A program made the translations under genes and the position numbers. Under the pieces are notes generated by a model. That model was not told the origin of the DNA. It was given only the letters and a program-made list of their open reading frames with translations, and searched no databases. Positions 11,118 through 23,239 of a stretch of DNA of 64,000 nucleotides are shown here, one piece after another; the first letter of the stretch is position 1; every line of letters begins with the position of its first letter. Source of the stretch: Nageia nagi (taxonomy: Eukaryota; Pinophyta); the NCBI GenBank assembly GCA_050084985.1, contig JBITNC010000001.1, forward strand, positions 104,718,001 through 104,782,000, in the 5' to 3' direction.

Positions 11118-11417
11118 TTACTTTATGGCAATTTTCATGGGTTGGACCCATAAGAATACTTTGTTACTAACATTTAATTCTCGAGGAGTTCCCTTGAGAT
11201 CAACATAACTCTTTTTTTGATTGAATATGATCACCTCAATAAATCCATGCATTCTAAAGATTTCATGAACAAACATTTTTGCTACTATAGGGGAATCATT
11301 AGCAGTGTTACTAGGTATAAAATGTGCCACCTTGGTTAATTTGTCAACCACTACTAGGATTGATTCATGATGGAATCTAGTTTTCAAAAACTCAATAATA
11401 AAATCTATTGAAATCAC
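11118..11417 (-). pseudogene. Integrase fragment with internal deletion, element 2
   Basis: The open stretch begins MISIDFIIEFLKTRFHHESI and continues LVVVDKLTKVAHFIP and EIFRMHGFIEVIIF. It then passes directly into KSYVDLKGTPRELNVSNKVF, which in element 1 lies about 385 bp further on (after the core, near 705). The DNA join is at about 11,220-11,228. The deletion removes the second catalytic Asp and the Glu region, so this copy could not be active even without its stops. The 99-residue frame is therefore a deletion product of two distant integrase segments. Confidence 0.8.
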
Positions 11418-11429
11418 TTACCATTTTTG

Positions 11430-11850
11430 TGTAGGGACATCATGTGAATATATATATCCACCTAGATGTTGATGTTATAACATAACTTTCTAACATTTGA
11501 GGCATCTTGTCACAAATTCTGTTGTCTTTTTTTCATTCCATCCTAATAAAACCTTTTTTTCATGTCTTATCTCATCTTCATACCTTTCGTATATGCTACA
11601 TATGGGGGACAATGATATTCTTGCATGATTAAATTTCTCATATTTTCCTTCTCTAGGATGACTAATCTATCCTTAAAAGACAAAATTCCATCATTTTTAG
11701 TGAACTCTTGAGATGATGGGTACCTTTCCTAATCAATTCCTTGATGGGTTTATAATAAGAATCTTGTTGTTGTAAAAATTTCACTTTATCAAGCAAGTCA
11801 AATTGACTTCTTAACATGGCATTCACATATCATCTATGACTCTAAGCATT
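11430..11850 (-). pseudogene. Integrase zinc-binding and linker remnants, element 2
   Basis: This segment aligns with 1,290-1,692 in element 1. The DNA still encodes recognisable pieces of the linker (a KNDGI-L block, with DRLVILEKENMRN-like residues) and the H-H/C-x2-C module, but in several frames with stops. No open stretch above 60 residues remains. Confidence 0.55.
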
Positions 11851-11889
11851 TCTCACTTTTTTTCCTTTCCTTTGATGTATTCAATACCA

Positions 11890-12240
11890 AATTCATATTC
11901 AGCTAGGAATTCCATTAATTGTCTTTGCCTAGCATTTAGATCCAATTGGGTGAAAAGGTACTTCAAACTTTGGTGATTTATTTCAAGTTTGAAAGGTTTT
12001 CCTATAATATAGTGCCTCCACATTCTGAGTGCATGAAAACTACTACCAACTTAAGATCATGAGTTGCATAGTTTAATTCATGTATTTTCAATTTTCTATA
12101 TTCATATGCTACTAGATTTCCATTTTGGGATAACACACCACCCAAACCTTGTAGTGAGATATTTGTACAAACTACAAAATCACCATATGGATCAAGGATA
12201 GTGAGAATTGGTAATACAATAAACCTTTCTTTCAAAGTTG
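11890..12240 (-). pseudogene. RNase H domain, element 2
   Basis: A 77-residue open stretch (12,002-12,235) begins MKERFIVLPILTILDPYGDF and includes VVCTNISLQGLGGVLSQNG and YRKLKIHELNYATHDLKLVVVF. This is the same domain as at 1,700-2,122. Here the first catalytic Asp (VC-D) has become Asn and the second acidic block is altered (THDLKLV). A frameshift follows ...HSECGGTIL, and the IDHQSLK-type block lies in another frame near 11,950-12,000. Confidence 0.75.
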
Positions 12241-12249
12241 TGAAAGCCT

Positions 12250-13300
12250 TTTAAAACTTTTCTATCCATTTGAACACCTTTTTTTCTTATAGAGACTAGT
12301 GATGGATTTGGCTATCTTTGAGAAATATTTTACAAACCTTTGATCATACCTAGCTAATCCCATAAAACTTCTAACCTCAATCACACTTGTTGGCATAGAC
12401 CAACTCATTATTGATTCCACTTTCTTGGGATCAACTAAAATTCCTTCTACAGAGATAATGTGACCTATATACTAAATTTGGAAGATACAAAAGTCACATT
12501 TTGATAATTTTCCATATAATTAATTTCTTCTTAACACCTCTAGATCTAACATTAGATGATTATTATGTTCTTCCTCATTATTTGAGTAGATGAGGATATC
12601 ATTAAAAATACTAACACAAACTTGTCTAGGTGTTCCCATTAGACATTATTCATCAAGTTTTTGAATGCTATAGGGCCAATTTTTAACCCAAAAGGTAATA
12701 CAATAAACTCATAGTATCCATACCTAGTTTTAAAAGTTATCTTATCAATGTTTTATATCTTAATTCACAATTCATGGTATCCTAATCTCATATCTATCTT
12801 AGAGAAAATAATAGCATGTTTGAGTTGATCAAACAAGTTATCAATCTTAGGTAAGGGATACCTATTTTTTATGGTGACCTTATTCAACATCCTATAATCA
12901 ATACACAACATCAAAGTTCCATATTTCTTTTTCATAAATAATATAGGATCACCCTATGGTGATACACATGGTTTTATCAATCCTTTTTCTAATAAATCTT
13001 GCAATTGTACTTTTAACTCTTGCATCTAAATGGTGTTCATTTTATATGGGGTTCTAGAAATAGGTTTAGCTCTTGGCACTAAATCTATTAAGAAATCAAA
13101 TTCCCATTTTGGGGGTAATCTAAGTATATCTTTAGGGAACACATATTTGTATTCTCTTAGCATATAATACTTATTTAACAAATCTACCTCTTTATCCTCT
13201 TGTTCCATATTTTTAACTTTGACTATATAAATCATTTCCCATTTTTTAATGCTTCTTTTAACTTGCATTATTATGATCAAGTAAGGTTCAAACAATCCTT
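12250..13300 (-). pseudogene. Reverse transcriptase domain, element 2 (active site frameshifted)
   Basis: At 13,026-13,295 the minus strand encodes the entry block ILRLPPKWEFDFLIDLVPR followed by AKPISRTPYKMNTI. Near 12,590-12,620 the DNA corresponding to the LVFLDDIL motif of element 1 has lost one base (GGATGATATC has become AATGATATC), so the DD box is split. The N-terminal part also carries a spacer ending DLLNKYYMLREYKYVFPKDI. It aligns over its whole length with 2,130-3,090. Confidence 0.8.
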
Positions 13301-13399
13301 AATCATTGTACATGCTTTATTAGTTTTGAGATATATCAGTGTATTCTATCCATCTTTCTTGAATTTCAATCAAATCTTTATGGGCCATTAACCAATCCA

Positions 13400-13690
13400 C
13401 GCCTAAGATGATATTGTAATAAGCTAAGGAAACCACATACAAATCCCACAAAATGGAATTTTTGGGTAATTCTAGTTCAACATCCCTAAAACATTATTTA
13501 ACAGTGTATTTTTGACCCAATCCAAACTCTAGTTGCCACCCATTTATCAAAAATTTTGGTTCCTTTGATATATATTTAACTAAGGAATTTGAAATTAAAC
13601 TATCCATAGCACCACAATCTATCAAAATATTAAAATATTTATCAAAAATGTTACCAAGGATTTGGAGAGGTGTTACTTTTCCTCTAGTCT
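13400..13690 (-). pseudogene. Retropepsin-type protease, element 2
   Basis: Near 13,600-13,630 the minus strand reads ILIDCGAMDSLI, a retropepsin D-x-G active site with DCG in place of DSG. The block to its left gives LPKNSILWDLYVV and then a GVDWLMAHKDLIEI-type motif, as in element 1. Stops interrupt the frame. Confidence 0.65.
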
Positions 13691-13699
13691 ATCCTGAAT

Positions 13700-15060
13700 C
13701 TGGTAGCTATATGCTCATTAGGTAGATCTATCTTTAGGGGACACTGATTAGCATAATGCACTCTACCACAATTCCAATATCCATCTTGAGGAGATTCATT
13801 TTGTTCAAAAAACTTATCTCTTAGTGTATTCTTATTACCTCTTTTCAATGAAAACCATTGGCCATGGGTTTTGAAAACTTGGTTTTCATTTCTAGGATTT
13901 TGATGTTGCTTATAAAATTGTTGATTCTTCCTCTAGAAATTCTTCTTCTTAAATCCTTTTTTACCCAAATGGTCTCCTCTCAAATCTAGAGTTATTACCA
14001 TCCTTGTAATGATGATTATATTTCTTATTGCTTGTCTATTGTGCTTAATGCTTTGTGCTATGATACTTTCAATGGATTTCCTTGTCTTTTTTATCTAAAA
14101 ACTTGTAGTTTAAAAAGGTCTTTTTGATTCTTAAGTTACTTTCTTCTTCTTATTTAAGTTCATATGCCTCTTTGATCATTTTGGGACTCAATAAATTTAC
14201 CACAATTTTGATTTTGGGATCTAACCCCACAAGGAATTTATGCACCTTCATATGATTCTAATTTTCTTGGATGTACTTAAAAGTTTGAAAAATATTTTGT
14301 GATAACTTTGAACACTCATGGATCCTTGCTAAAAATCATAGTATTATTCTTACTTTATAGCATAATATACATGTAGAATGAAACTTTTGTGAAATGCTAC
14401 CATAAATTCTGACTACTTCAAGTACTAGTTCCTATGCTCAATCTTATATGCATTCCACCATTCTAGAGCAATATCCTAAAAAATATTTTGTAGCCCATAC
14501 TATTTTGGTATCTAAACATAATTTTTTCATCAAAAAGTATGTTTTTGCTTCTTCTAACCACACTTTTACTTGTTCACCTTCTTGCTTATCATTAAATTTC
14601 ATAATCTAGGCTTTCTTCAGATCCATTGCAAGTTCTTATTCAATTCTTGCCTAGATCTGATATTCTATCCTTTCAAGTCTTGCTTGTTCTAGGATAAGTT
14701 CTTCTCTCATAGGTTCAACCTATGGATTTAGTAGATTATTTATTATTTCTTGTTGCTCTACCACATGATCTTGTCATCTCATGATGGCTTATTCTCCTTC
14801 ATTGCTTCAAATGGAATAACTTGAAGACCTCTCATTCTCATTATTAGGAACCCTTATATTGGCATTCCTCATTATTCCATTTTTAGCCTTTTAGCCTCTA
14901 CCATTTGCATTTTGGCCCCTAACATTTCTTTGGTTTGTATTGGCATTGGCATTCATGGGAAGGTCATTTATAGCACCTCATTCCTAGTTTCCTTAAGCTC
15001 TTGTTACACATCTTGGAATTACTATAATCTAAGTCCACCAAATGGTATTTTTATTAGGCT
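13700..15060 (-). pseudogene. Gag with zinc-knuckle remnant, element 2
   Basis: The minus strand at about 13,735-13,795 reads DGYWNCGRVHYANQCP. This is a C-x2-C-x4-H-x4-C nucleocapsid knuckle whose first Cys has become Tyr; the second Cys, the His and the last Cys remain. The capsid part up to about 15,060 aligns with 3,700-4,950 but is full of stops. Confidence 0.65.
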
Positions 15061-15144
15061 CAATCATACTCATATTGACTTTTCTTAAAATCTTATAACA
15101 AAATAATTATGTACTATAGATAGGCCTAAGAGTTTGAACTTGAT

Positions 15145-15156
15145 GCTTTGATACCA
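15145..15156 (-). promoter_or_regulatory. Primer binding site of element 2 (initiator Met tRNA type)
   Basis: The minus strand reads TGGTATCAAAGC, one mismatch from TGGTATCAGAGC, one base inside the LTR edge at 15,158 (...ATGCATTATA). Confidence 0.8.
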
Positions 15157-15157
15157 A

Positions 15158-16901
15158 TATAATGCATCCTCTTATTCTATTCATCTTAAACACTAAATTT
15201 TAGAACTAAATATTTTTTTATTTATTTTAACACTTGAAATATCTACAAATGTATTCAGGTGATCCACATGAGCTTGTCAATGCTGCTAGCTAGTCAACAA
15301 TCTTATTTGGTTCCTATTAAATCAAAGGATTTTATTATAGCCACATACTATATTTGTTTCATATTAATGTCATGGAAACTCAATGGTATTGTATAACCCT
15401 ATTTAATTGCAACATGCATCCATTAATGTCTAAACAAATTAAGAGGAACAAGATACATCTATTTATTAACTATAGAGTTTCAACTGAATAATCTCATAAA
15501 ACCATACATTCATTAATGAAACTAACTTTCATTAAATATTACAAGCACAAGTTAATACAAAGGGAGTAACAATAATTACAAATTATCTTAAGATACAAAT
15601 AGGATTGTAACCGCATTAAAGCATAATTAGGTCCTATTTACAAGTCATGACAAAGTAAAGTTTTTATTAATACATCTTCATCTCATTGTGGAAACACCTC
15701 CATTGATCTTTGATACATATTTATCTTTGTCAAGTATTCATCGTATTTTTTCAAGATTCTTTCCAAGGATCAATGTGGATTGGTTTGATTGCTAGGAGGT
15801 GAAAAGTTCAAGGATCAAGATAACCCTCTTTTTAAATTTAACCATAATTCAAATGATATACAACACCTCATTCTTTTAAAATCATTTTATTAACCTCAAG
15901 AGGATTTATGGTTACCTCCCTTCTTGGTCATGGGGTGCATATGAATATTACTCAAATAACATTATAATCATACCATACTAAAGATTCATATTTCATCCCT
16001 TGATTAAACTTTACTGATGCTAGATACACACTATTAGTTAAATGATGTTTCATCAAATAAATTTCACACACTCTTTCTCATAACTAATCATAACAACTAC
16101 ACTATTATTAAAGTAACTTTAACTAAGGTATTATATATAATAATTATTGAAAGTAACTACACTATTATATGCATAACAATTTGAATAATTAATATGAATG
16201 ATTTTTCTAATTTTGTAGTTCTTAAGAGTGTTACAAATGGGAGAAGTACCAAGTGAAAACTACATACATGAATGCTATGGTGGAGAAAGAATCTAACTAC
16301 AATCCTATCTACTCATATATGATATATGTTTGTATATTATTCATAAATGGTTTTTTCCTGATTGTTTGAACATAAAAAAATGTATTTAAATAAGAAGAAA
16401 TGCAAGTTCTTACCTCCATTCCTTCACTTTTCTACCTCTTCATCAAAACTAAATAGAATTAAACTTAAAATGGTGATTCAAATCTATAATAAAAACACAT
16501 CACTAGGAGAGAATCAACACAATCAAATGTAAAGCTGAAATTTGCAACATTCACTAGTACTTTCTAGCATGTGCTGCCATGGGAGTTTGTAAAGAAAAGA
16601 GTAGTTCAAAATGATTTCTCATTAGATTTTGTGGTTGTGAATGTGAGAAAAGATAAATTCTAAATATTTTTCCAATAATTTATCCAACATACCTATGTGG
16701 GAGCTTGGGGAGAAGGTATGGTGATCCATCAAAGAGTAGTTGAAAAAGGTTTTACACCAAATATTATGGTTGTGACTACCCTAATATCCATGTATACAAA
16801 ACATGGGAGAATATACTAAGATCAAAAAAAAATTGACAACAAGCTTGATGCAAGCTAGATCCATTGATTACAATGATGGAAAGATACACATAAAATGAGT
16901 T
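15158..16901 (-). repeat. Third family 1 LTR, left part
   Basis: The LTR begins (plus view) TATAATGCATCC after element 2's primer site and is collinear with 5,026-8,465. It lacks the equivalents of 5,166-6,357 and about 7,235-7,755. Similarity stops after AAAATGAGTT at 16,901, where unrelated family 2 sequence begins. The distal part of the same LTR resumes at 31,377. I see no gene in it. Confidence 0.75.
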
Positions 16902-18430
16902 TAACAAGCAAAGAACTCATAGTGATTTTGCCTTTGACACATATTTTTTAATTTTTTATGATTTTTAATGTTTTTATCTTATTTTTGATATTTTTAAGGA
17001 TAGTTTTTATGTGAGCATGTTTTGAGCACAAATGTCTAGTTTGGGCTATAGTTTTTCATTTTCAACTAAGCATTGTTGATTGTTCAAAAGATATATACAA
17101 GAGTCTATAAATTACCCTATTTCATTTTGAATTTTCTAATCAATACTAACAATTAATTGTAAGCCTAACTTGACCTAAAGAATTTTTGACATACTCTAAA
17201 ATTTTGTATTTTTAAGCTTTTAATTAGAGACTTTTAATAAAGTACATAGGGAATGTCCTGGGTATTTCTCTTATTGAAATACTTGTATAACTTACACATT
17301 TTAAAAAGACCTCTTTCATTCATTTCTCATTTTTTTATGACCTTATCTATTTTGGGATCATGGTAGTCATGATCAATAGTTGGTTTCTTTATATGTGATG
17401 GATACTAAGTTATATATTTTTTAATATACATGATGATGACTTTAGACTCTTATATGCATGTTTTAGTATCATATATATGTATGTTTATATTTTTTCAAAT
17501 GTATGTGTTAAAGTAGAAATGCATGAAAGTTTTTTTTTATGTTTTCATTTAGTTTTACCACCTTATCTATAATATATTCTATAAACTCAAAGTAATATTT
17601 ATGTTTATATAGTAATGTGATGTTTATAGAATAGGATTTGATTTGTAGGAGAACGAAATTAGATCATCATTTTCCATTTTCTTGGCTACTTTTATACATG
17701 GTTTTAAACATAATATACTAGTATAAACAATGTGATATCATGAATAATGTGAATGTATAGATGTAAAACACACATAAGATTTACAACACTTTATGTATGG
17801 ATGTAATAATGGATGCACATAAATGTATATGTATAGATGAATGTAAAATGTATGAAACTTAAATGACCTAAGATTTTTATGAATGTCATAATAACTTAAA
17901 CATTAATCTTAATGTAATGGCAACTTATCAAGCTTTTAATTAATAATAGTAGTAATGGTATGGTATAAATGAATGAATATATAAATAAATAAGTGTAATA
18001 AATAACACCTTCAAGATCTAGTTTCATTAATTGATCTTCTACTTTGGTCTCATCTACTAGGGATGATATGAAACAAGATCATAATATACTTAAGTTTACC
18101 ATAAACTCATGTGTGTGCAATGATGTTCATTTCCTTCTCTTAACATTCACAAATTAAACATCTTAGGGTTATAAATTGTTAAATATGATTTTTCTCTTTT
18201 TGTAAGGTATGCTTCACTATCAAAAAGTGTCCATAGCCTTGGTGAAAATTAACCCCTTCACCCTATTACAAACTTTCTCTATTGCTAGTCAAGCATCTAT
18301 AGCCCTAATAAAGGATGCTACAATGGCCTAATAATTCTACCTATTTTTGTATTTTTGGAATCTTTTAATATTTTACCTATTTCCCCACTAGACAAGAATT
18401 TGCAATAGGTCATCATGACTAAAAGGATGG
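16902..18430. other. Family 2 3' non-coding tract with ATGGAT-rich quasi-repeats
   Basis: This is AT-rich sequence without a recognisable coding frame. From about 17,380 to 17,960 it is rich in short variants of ATGTATGGATG and TATGAATG. It is followed by AAGTGTAATAAATAACAC and a stretch (18,000-18,160) that matches 43,470-43,640 in copy 2B, including GATGATAT-AAACAA-ATTATGATACACTTAAGTTTA. A similar quasi-repeat tract is at 36,080-36,330. Confidence 0.5.
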
Positions 18431-18960
18431 AAGTGATAGTAAGTATGGATGGTACAATCAATGAACCATTATAGGGGGTCATGAATGATGGACACAAACA
18501 ACATGAAGTCCCAACACCATAATTTTATAAATAGGAGATGAGTTATGGTGATATCATAAAAAAAGTCTTCTTTAGGATGTAGAAGATGTGGCCCATAGTA
18601 TATAACAAATTGGAATACCAAAGGAGTGATAAAATCATCAATCATAATTCTCCAAATAAAATTAGATTTGGAGATCATATAGATGAGATTTTATAGAACT
18701 CTTTGTTAGGGATATCATATATCACACAAGATCCTCAATAGGGTTGATGATCAATGTAAATATCCATTCAGTTAGAGTTCCTCAAAATATTATAAGCATG
18801 GTTGAACCTATCTAGAGTAGAGAATAAAGCTATCATAGACAAAATTTAATGTTGGAATTGATCCTCCTCTAACTCTAGGTTTTGGACAAGATCTACTAAG
18901 GGGTTACTTGAAAAAGTACAAGGTGATCAAGAAATGATAAGGGATGACAAGTCCATGGGA
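18430..18960 (-). pseudogene. Family 2 extra sense ORF-B remnant (copy 2A), function unknown
   Basis: The minus strand encodes pieces such as GSCVIYDIPNKEFYKI, then NLIWRIMIDDFITPLVFQFV and LHPKEDFFYDITITHLLFIK. The same protein is visible in copy 2B at 43,870-44,430 (YDIPNEEFLQNLISLLSR, DFIWRIMINAYVNPFIF). Conservation of the reading frame between two decayed copies shows that it was once a real coding region. It lies downstream of integrase and ORF-A in the sense direction. I do not recognise the family. It could be the end of ORF-A's protein rather than a separate gene. Confidence 0.55.
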
Positions 18961-19299
18961 TAGGAGGATCATAACTTGAGTACCCCTCCTACTAAATGGT
19001 GGGAAGATTGACACAATGTGGGTGACTCATGATGCCTGTTCCTTGTAAAATTCAATAAACTATCTATAGCATCATATACAAGCATTTTTTAAAATTTATA
19101 TAAAGTTTTTAAAGATAGATATATACACACATTTTATTTTTACCAAAAATATTTTACAATTATTTTTTTAAAATTATTTACATATATTCTTAATGTTGGT
19201 ACTTTTTATTTACTTATTTATTATTTTTATTTTTTAAGACACAAAAATTTTTACAACTCCCCAATAACAATGGTTCCCTTATTTTTTATTGATAACCTA

Positions 19300-20770
19300 A
19301 CCTTTATAACCTAAAAAATAAAAATATGAAGGTTAGACTAAGAGATGAGTAGGTGCTAGTCCTAGGATGGATGATTGGTAATTGATAGAATACCAAATGA
19401 GTGGCAAGATTGTTGGATGATGTTTGAATTTCTTAATGGTGTGTTTTTCCTTGGCTAATGATATTAGGGCTTCACCATTCTCAATAAGTGGAAGCTAGGA
19501 TGGGATCCCTAAGGTTTGTGAATATGGAGGTGGAATTAATGATGTAAGGGAGATCATGCTCTTCATGAGATATTGGATATACTCATTTTTTATTGGTTTG
19601 ACTATAACCTCACTCTTTCTTTTGTTAAAGCATTCTAAGGTATTTTGAAACCTTGGTTTTATATTAATTTGGTTATTTACACAACAATTTTTGTTGAATA
19701 ATGAACTTCATCATATATGATTTCATTTTGTAAATTTAAATGGGTATTATAGTCTAGCACCAAATCATTAATGACATTAGTTATTGAAATTATCTTTCTT
19801 AACATCAAAGAGTCATATGATCAATGCAATTTAGCAAAATTCTAGGTCTCTCATAAGGCTAATGTAAGCAGAATAGATGGATCCAATTGGTTAGAGATTT
19901 AATTTCCATCCATATATCCTTTGCTTCTAACTCAATAGTTACACTAAGACCATTGAATTTTAAATCCCAAGCATTGGTTCCTTATTGATTATAAAAATTC
20001 ATGGCTATAACTTCTTGAATTTCTTTTGGTAAAGCAAAGAAGTGGGCCATCTTAGTGTAAGGAGACTTTCTCAATGCTTGCATATATCAATATTCTTGGT
20101 ATCTATCAATGAAATCATGTTCTATAAGACTAAATTATATTTTTTCATTGGTTTCTAGCTTTCTTGATATCACAACCCTTGTTTGAACACTACAGGGAGG
20201 AATATGGGGAAACCTTAACATAATTCTAGAGAATCATTGGTCAATCTTTTTCATGTATAATTGATTGTTGAGGCTTATGGACAAATACTATGTAAAAATC
20301 ATAGATAATTTTAAGGTGATGCAAGTCTCTTGTCATCTGGTCTACCCATGTAAATAGAAAATCTTCATTTGGCTAGATGCTAACAACTCTATTTTGGATC
20401 CAATTATTGAAAAATAATTAATTATGATCTTGGGAGCTGAAGTAGGCAAATATTGGCATAACAAATTTACCACACAAATTTGCATAAAATAATGTGCATG
20501 ACTTAGATGATACATGGTTTTATCCACATAAATCTCCAAGTTATCTTTGCGAACACTTATCTCCCATCTTTGGTATATTTTTGGTAATAATTTTAAGGCT
20601 ATGATTCTTTCTAAATTGATAGGTAAATGAAGGATATTTCTATTTCTAGGGGAAATATATAGGGATAATTCTATGATATCCCTATCTCCCAAATATCTTG
20701 GTTTCTCAAACTAAGGTTTTTGTCAAATACCTCTTTGATTAGAAATTAGGTGGATGCTTTTACTCTTTTT
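19300..20770 (-). pseudogene. Family 2 extra sense ORF-A remnant (copy 2A), function unknown
   Basis: The minus strand holds a long but interrupted frame beginning near 20,692 with MGDRDIIELSLYISPRNRNI. It continues with INLERIIALKLLPKIYQRWE, HYFMQICVVNLLCQYLPTSA and PKIIINYFSIIGSKIELLAS. After stops it goes on with SPYTKMAHFFALPKEIQEVI, GTNAWDLKFNGLSVTIELEA and IWMEIKSLTNWIHLF. Copy 2B carries matching pieces at 44,930-46,350 (TPSTLMAHFLDLPK, EVKIKGLKVKIEVK). The position downstream of integrase fits the extra ORFs known in Tat-lineage elements. No catalytic motif is evident. The first 116 residues are uninterrupted. Confidence 0.6.
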
Positions 20771-20889
20771 TGACTTCATTTTCTATTTTAAATACATTAA
20801 ATATGTATAAATATTTAACAAAAACACTTTTATTATTTTTTTGAATGAAAAAGCTTATTTACAATATATAAAAATTCTAATTAAAAAAG

Positions 20890-22190
20890 TTTATTAACTA
20901 TAGAAAGGTCGAAGATGCATGATATGTATAGGTTCATGCTCTTCATTACCTTCCATATCAACTAAATGATAAGCCCTAGATCAAAATTTTCTTTTAATTA
21001 TGTAAGTACCTAACAATTAGGATTGAACTTGTCATGGAGTTGTCATTCTCTTTCAGAAGTTTGCTAGTTTTCTTTTAAAACCAAATCTCCTATGTTAAAT
21101 TCACAAGTTTTAACTTTTCTATCAAAGGCACTTTTAATGCAATTTTGATAAGTATATAAATGCTCCAATGCATTAACTCTTCTTTCATCTAGAATCAATA
21201 ATTAATCTAGTATTATTTGATAAACTACTTCATCAATGATATAATCTTGTAATGCAATTCATAAAGAAGGAATTTCTATTTCTAAGGGTAATACTGCTTT
21301 GACCTTGTAAACTAAGGAAAAAGGAGTTGCACCAGTAGGAGTTAAAATACTAGTTCAATAGGCCCATAATGCATGTGGAATTCTTACATGCCAATCTCAG
21401 TTGGAGTCATCAATAGTTTTTAATAGAATGCTATGAATAGTTTTGTTTGTAGCTTCAACTTGACCATTCCCTTGAAGATAATAAGGAGTTGAGAAGCCTA
21501 AACAAATATGATATCCTTTACCTAAAGCCTAAACTTCTTTATTTTTGAAGTTCTTCCCATTATCAGTGATAATTTGGGTCAAAATTCCAAAATGACATAT
21601 GATATGGTTCTATATGAGTTTTGCTATCTTTTTCCCTTTCATTGAAATCATGGAATAGCTTTTGCCCATTTTGTAAAATATTCTATAGTAGTTATTATAA
21701 ACTTATGACCTCCTGAGGAAATAGGAGAGATTTGACCTATTAAATCTAATGCCCATCTTGAGAATGGTCATAATGATTGCATGGGTTGTAACATATGTGA
21801 GGGTTGATTAAATAGATTTGCATGTTGTTTATATTTAACATATTTTTAATTTATTCTATGCAATCACATTTCATAGTAGGCTAGTAATATCCCATATGCA
21901 TTAATCATTTTGTGATTGCAGAGCCACTAAAATGTCATCTATAAATTCCATCATGTGTGCATGAAATAGTAATTTGTGAATAGGCCCACTCTAAACATCT
22001 TAGCAATATTCCATCAAAACACCTATGGCATAAGACATCTCCCATCATGCAAAAATGAAAAGCTTTTATCTTGAATGCTTTTTGAGATGGTTTTGTCAAG
22101 TCTTTAGGTAATACTCCATTTCTTAAGAATTTGAACAATTGTGTATGCCATAAATTTTTGTCTTATATTAGAATTTCTAAGACTACATGT
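20890..22190 (-). pseudogene. Integrase, copy 2A (catalytic triad still traceable)
   Basis: Right to left the minus strand gives a zinc-binding module at 21,935-22,138 (FHFCMMGDVLCHRCFDGILL, then CTHDGIYR, continued after a stop by HFSGSAITK and MGYYWPTMKCDC). The core follows with ALDLIGQISPISSGGHKFII, TTIEYFTKWAKAIPMIS, ILTQIITDNGKNFKN and GNGQVEATNKTIHSILL. The catalytic D (ALDLIG), D (ITDNG) and E (QVEATN) are all readable. The C-terminal part reads HALWAY, LTPTGATPFSLVY, LDERRVNALEH and FNIGDLVLKENQQTSE. Stops break it at several places. This type (WALDLIG, GGHKFI, YFTKW-EA) is the Tat/Athila-type integrase and clearly differs from the family 1 enzyme. Confidence 0.8.
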
Positions 22191-22239
22191 TCAACTTCAC
22201 TTGATTCTATTGAGGATTGAATGATTTGAACAATTTCAA

Positions 22240-22700
22240 TAGGGATTATTTTTTAATCAAGGTTTGTAGGCATTAAAGATCTGATGGAAGCCATAGCATT
22301 AGCAAACCTATTAGTTAATCATGGTGCTACTTCTAAATCATATTTTTTAAAAGATAATAAAAGATTTTTCACTAATATATTATATTTTTGTAGTAAAGGT
22401 CCCTTACACTAGAAGATATCTTCGACTTGATTTACGATTAACAATGAATCACCAATGAATCTTACCCTTTTTAGTTTTAATTTTATAGCAATTTTAATAG
22501 CTAGGATTAAGGCTTTGTACTTAGCATTATTATTTATACAATAAAAATTTAGTTTAAATGAATAGGATATGTGAACTCCTTAGGGTGTAACAAAAATAAC
22601 ACTAGCACCCCTACTTTGCTCTCATCTTGACCCATCAAAATACCATATCCCAATCTTCTTTAGATTCTACAAGAATTTCCATTTCATCTAATTGAAATTC
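22240..22700 (-). pseudogene. Second (archaeal-type) RNase H, copy 2A
   Basis: Between the first RNase H and the integrase the minus strand reads SSHIPYSFKLNFYCINNNAK followed by YKALILAIKIAIKLKLKRVR, FIGDSLLIVNQVEDIF and LLSFKKYDLEVAP. In plant Tat-lineage elements an additional RNase H lies here, with motifs of the type YFDGS, NNNAEYEALI and GDSQLIVNQV. The second motif's Glu (AEYEAL) has become Lys here (AKYKAL), while the GDS Asp is kept. Copy 2B keeps the Glu (48,008-48,214). Confidence 0.75.
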
Positions 22701-22759
22701 ATGTTCATCTAGTAATTCTATGATGAGTGGATTATCATTATATAATGAGGTAATTAGCG

Positions 22760-23230
22760 ATGACATCCTTTAATTGATTTCTAACTTATGAAAAGTAAGT
22801 CAAATTCAATTAGATGTTTGATCCATTTAGATGTTCTTGCATTTTGAAAAGTTTTATTCATAATGTATTTCAAAGGATCAACTTTAGCAATTACATACAT
22901 GGTATGGTTTAGCATATAATGTCTTAATTTTTTTGTTGTGAATACTACTGCTAGACACAACTTTTCCAAATACACATATTTGATCTCATAACTAACTAAA
23001 GTTTGAAAAAGGTAATATATTGCTTGTTCTTTATTAGTCTCATTCTTTTGAGTAAGCATGGTTCCTAAGGTTGTTTCTATAGCTAATATATATAACAATA
23101 ATGGTTCTCTAGACTTAGCTGGTACTAGAATGGGTGGTGAAAGAAGATAGCATTTAATCTCATCAAATACCTCTTGCTATTCATTGCCCCAAGGAAAGAT
23201 GATACCCTTCTTCAAAAGTTTGTTAAAAGG
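22760..23230 (-). pseudogene. First RNase H domain, copy 2A
   Basis: The 105-residue open stretch (22,781-23,098) begins MLYILAIETTLGTMLTQKNE and includes EQAIYYLFQTLVSYEIKYVY, LEKLCLAVVFTTKKLRHYML and VDPLKYIMNKTFQNARTSKW. The Ty3/gypsy RNase H pattern (LYLA-S---G-ML-QE, E--IYYLS-TL---E-RY---EK-CLAVVFA--KLRHYM) is obvious. It sits directly after the reverse transcriptase. Confidence 0.8.
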
Positions 23231-23239
23231 TTTACACTT

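Larger units (their letters stand above)
10674..15157 (-). mobile_element. Family 1 Ty3/gypsy element 2, internal region (decayed)
   Basis: This second minus-strand copy is collinear with 154-5,025: purine tract, integrase remnant, linker, RNase H, reverse transcriptase, protease, gag, and a Met-type primer site at 15,145-15,156. It is shorter mainly because about 385 bp of integrase are deleted near 11,225. Its reverse transcriptase catalytic box is frameshifted. The copy shares its left LTR with element 1. Confidence 0.85.
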
